Shown one piece after another: positions 61,995-64,000 of a stretch of DNA of 64,000 bases. The notes below the pieces were generated by a model. It worked only from the letters and a program-made list of their open reading frames with translations. It had not been told where the DNA came from and did not search any database. The position numbers and the translations under genes were made by a program. Source of the DNA: Symbiodinium sp. CCMP2592. Its lineage: Eukaryota > Sar > Dinophyceae > Suessiales > Symbiodiniaceae. The first letter of the stretch is position 1. Each line of letters opens with the position of its first letter. The stretch covers positions 508,501-572,500 of the forward strand of contig CAJNDT010003979.1 in assembly GCA_905221615.1 (NCBI GenBank), in the 5' to 3' direction.

Positions 61995-63190
61995 ACAACA
62001 GTGTTGCAAAATCTCCCGCGGTTGACTCCGTGGCTAATTTGGACAATGGATGGATGAGTGCTAGAGATGTTCCACCTGGGGTGCGGTAAAAGGGCGTTGT
62101 TCTTGCAGCTGATAGAAGACACACTCCAGCAACGGTGTTGCAACATGTCCCACGGCTGTACAGATGGATGATGTGTCGTGCCAGAGATGTTCCACCTGGG
62201 GCACGGTAAGAGGGCGTTGTTGTTGCTGCTGACAGATGACATGTTCCAGCAACAGTGTTGCAACATGTCCCACGGTTGACTCCGTGGCTAGTTGGGGCAC
62301 TAGATATGGACGGTATGTCGTGCTAGAGATGTTCCACCTCGGGACGGTAAGAGGGTGTTGTTCTTGCAGCTGACAGATGACACGTTAGAGCAACAGTGTT
62401 GCAACATGTCCCACGGTTGACTCCGTGGCTAGTTTGGACACTAGATATGGATGATATATGTCGTGCCAGAGATATGCCACCTGGGTCACGGTGAGAGGGC
62501 GTTGTTCTGGCAGCTGACAGATGATGCGTTCCAGCAACAGTGTTCAACATGTCCCACGGTTGACTCTGTGGCTAGTTTGGACACTCTAGTTATAGATGGA
62601 TGATATGTCGCGCTAGAGATGTTCCACCTGGCGCACGGTGAGAGGGCGTTATTCTTGCAGCTGACAGAAGACACGTGCTAGCAACAGTGTTGCAACATGT
62701 CCCACGGTTGACTCCGTGGCTAGCTTGGACACTATAATTATAGATGCATGGTATATGTCGTGCAGATGTTCCACCTGGGTCACGGTGAGAGGGTGTTGTT
62801 CATGAAGCTGACAGATGACACGTTCCAGCAACAGTGTTGCAACATGTCCCACGGTTGACCCCGTGGCTGGTTTGGACACTATAGTCATAGATGGATGATG
62901 TGTCGTGCTAGAGATGTTCCACCTGGGGCACGGTGAGAACGTGTTGTTCTTGCAGCTGACAGAAGGCATGTTCCAGCAAGATTGTTGCAACATGTCCCAC
63001 GGTTGACTCCGTGGCTAGGTTGGACATTATAGTCGTAGATGGATGATATGTCGTGCTAGAGATGTTCCGCCTGGGTAACGGTGAGACCTGGGGCACAGTG
63101 AGAGGGCGTTGTTGTTGCAGCTGACAGATGACACGTTGCAGCAACAGTGTTGCAACATGTCCCACGGTTGGCTCCGTGGCGCTAGTCTGG
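61995..63190. repeat. Tandem array, about 120-150-bp unit, nine copies
   Basis: The phrases CAACATGTCCCACGGTTGAC, TCCGTGGCTAG and GAGATGTTCCACCTGGG recur in order nine times, with TAGATGGATGATATGTCGTG and GGGCGTTGTTCTTGCAGCTG in between. The second unit is shorter (about 120 bp); the eighth has a partial internal duplication. Minus-strand ORFs across the array (HLSAARTT...) are repeat products. Confidence 0.95.
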
Positions 63191-63251
63191 TTTGTGTGTG
63201 TTTTTGAATCTACTTCTTTCAGGGGGGTTCGCGATAGCTTGATCCCCTGAG

Positions 63252-63544
63252 ACGTCGACCGCCAGTACGCCCTCGAGTCTTTTGCCGGCTGCCACTCGAA
63301 GAAAGGGGCCAGCGGCTTCGTGACCGTGGTCTATGCTTCCGACGGTGGTGTCGTCGGAGCTATGGCCTGGTCCGAGCTCAAGAACCGCAGCATCGAGATC
63401 GACGCTGCGGTGGGCGTGCGACATGGGCGATACGTTGCCGACTTGCTCGAGGGCATAGAGGCGGGCCCGGATGCAGGAACACAAATCTCAAGAAGAAACT
63501 GGCGAAAGCTAGCCCACCAGAAAAAAGCGGAACAGTACTTGTAG
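63252..63544 (+). CDS. GC-rich coding segment at window end, unknown
   Basis: The frame reads VDRQYALESFAGCHSKKGAS, GFVTVVYASDGGVVGAMAWS, ELKNRSIEIDAAVGVRHGRY and ends HQKKAEQYL at TAG. Strong third-position C/G use (GTG, CTC, GAC, ATC) sets it apart from its surroundings and supports coding. The same frame continues after the TAG into 63586-63735. Family unknown. Confidence 0.5.
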
Positions 63545-63585
63545 CTACAATCGATCGTCGTTGCGCGAGTGAAATCTCGCCAGGC

Positions 63586-63735
63586 GCGCGTGCGGCGCGG
63601 GCGTGGGAAAAAGGTGGGCCTATTGGCCGCAGGCCGCTCTGGGGACATCTGGGAGTCCCGCGGCTTCCAGACGGCCCACGACAAGACCATGTACAAGCTC
63701 GTGGGCCAGGAGGAGGCGTGGTGTCGGTACAGCAT
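63586..63735 (+). CDS. Second GC-rich coding segment, same frame
   Basis: After TCGCCAG the frame gives ARVRRGRGKKVGLLAAGRSG, DIWESRGFQTAHDKTMYKLV and GQEEAWCR, then passes into GTATAGCAGAG repeats. Either the next exon (intron about 63545-63585) or the rest of a gene broken by one stop. Confidence 0.45.
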
Positions 63736-63800
63736 AGTTCAGTATAGCAGAGCACGGTATAGCAGAGTACAGCCTAGCATTTCCTGTAGCGTCGTACAGG
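63726..63800. repeat. Short GTATAGCAGAGCAC-type repeats
   Basis: AGTATAGCAGAGCACGGTAT and variants (AGTACAGCCTAGC, CGTACAGGAAAGC) repeat four to five times with a period near 13-15. Confidence 0.6.
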
Positions 63801-64000
63801 AAAGCATACGTAGCATAGGGAACCCATCCAGCCCGTCCACTAAAAATCACGATCCTACGTAAAGAAGTGCTTCTACCATCTTCTGCCCACTGCTGCTTCT
63901 TGACATTGGCACGTCTGTTACAGAACAATTTACATACTTTCATTGGGGCCCCCATCAACTCCGGCTCCATTCAATTCTCCATGGCTTCATATGGCTTCTT

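Noticed and set aside
61995..63190. CRISPR-like array
   Set aside because: Whole units of about 120-150 bp repeat; there are no short identical repeats with unique spacers, and the DNA is eukaryotic.

Overview
The window is nuclear DNA of a dinoflagellate, most likely Symbiodiniaceae or a close relative. Five lines of sequence evidence point there. (1) A 15-nt relict of the dinoflagellate trans-spliced leader, CCATTTTGGCTCAAG, lies 55 nt upstream of an intact intronless gene (31112-31126; CDS 31181-32293). (2) Exons of plausible genes join best through GC-AG and GA-AG introns as well as GT-AG. (3) Several exons carry motifs I recall as abundant in dinoflagellate proteomes. (4) Coding density is low and large tandem and segmental duplications dominate. 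(5) Plant-type TTTAGGG repeats occur inside introns. There are no operons, ribosome binding sites, rRNA genes, tRNA genes or CRISPR arrays that I can support. All protein-family statements come from memory and were not searched.

Layout. 1-4235 and 15312-19505 are two copies of duplication A. Both carry the same insertion, a 1.7-kb terminal-inverted-repeat element with a 5-bp target duplication (2117-3813 and 17420-19158) that holds decayed virus-like zinc-finger ORFs. Between them lie GGGTTC-type repeats, a five-unit 400-bp tandem array (6995-8966), back-to-back 12-bp repeats (10055-10400), several simple repeats and a 253-codon minus-strand ORF (13959-14720). 19340-23422 is duplication B. 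It recurs at 54375-57873 and in part at 30020-31113. 24838-28760 is a five-unit 840-bp array with a 151-codon coiled-coil-like ORF. At 31114-33586 a processed 2OG-Fe(II) oxygenase-like retrogene has inserted into a copy of duplication B; the empty site survives at 57679/57680.

35.5-51.5 kb is the most gene-like region. It holds two co-oriented, intron-rich plus-strand genes. Gene A (about 35.5-42.2 kb) has an N-terminal globular part, an acidic/basic exon with four AT-hook-like repeats, and a split methyltransferase-like domain. Gene B (about 43.6-51.5 kb) has a charged N-terminal part, a WYSEQDMKK-type domain, a HGDGG-containing central domain and a PKLHYLHH C-terminal domain. Their side-by-side arrangement suggests a mobile two-gene module peculiar to dinoflagellates; its function is unknown.

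52.1-54.1 kb is a CA-rich minisatellite. 54.4-57.9 kb is the third copy of duplication B and carries the only intact version of an 81-codon ORF. 58-64 kb has scattered exon-like ORFs, a tandem array with a period of about 145 bp (61995-63190) and a GC-rich coding segment at the right edge. Gene starts, exon joins and small ORFs are my own reading and need transcript support.
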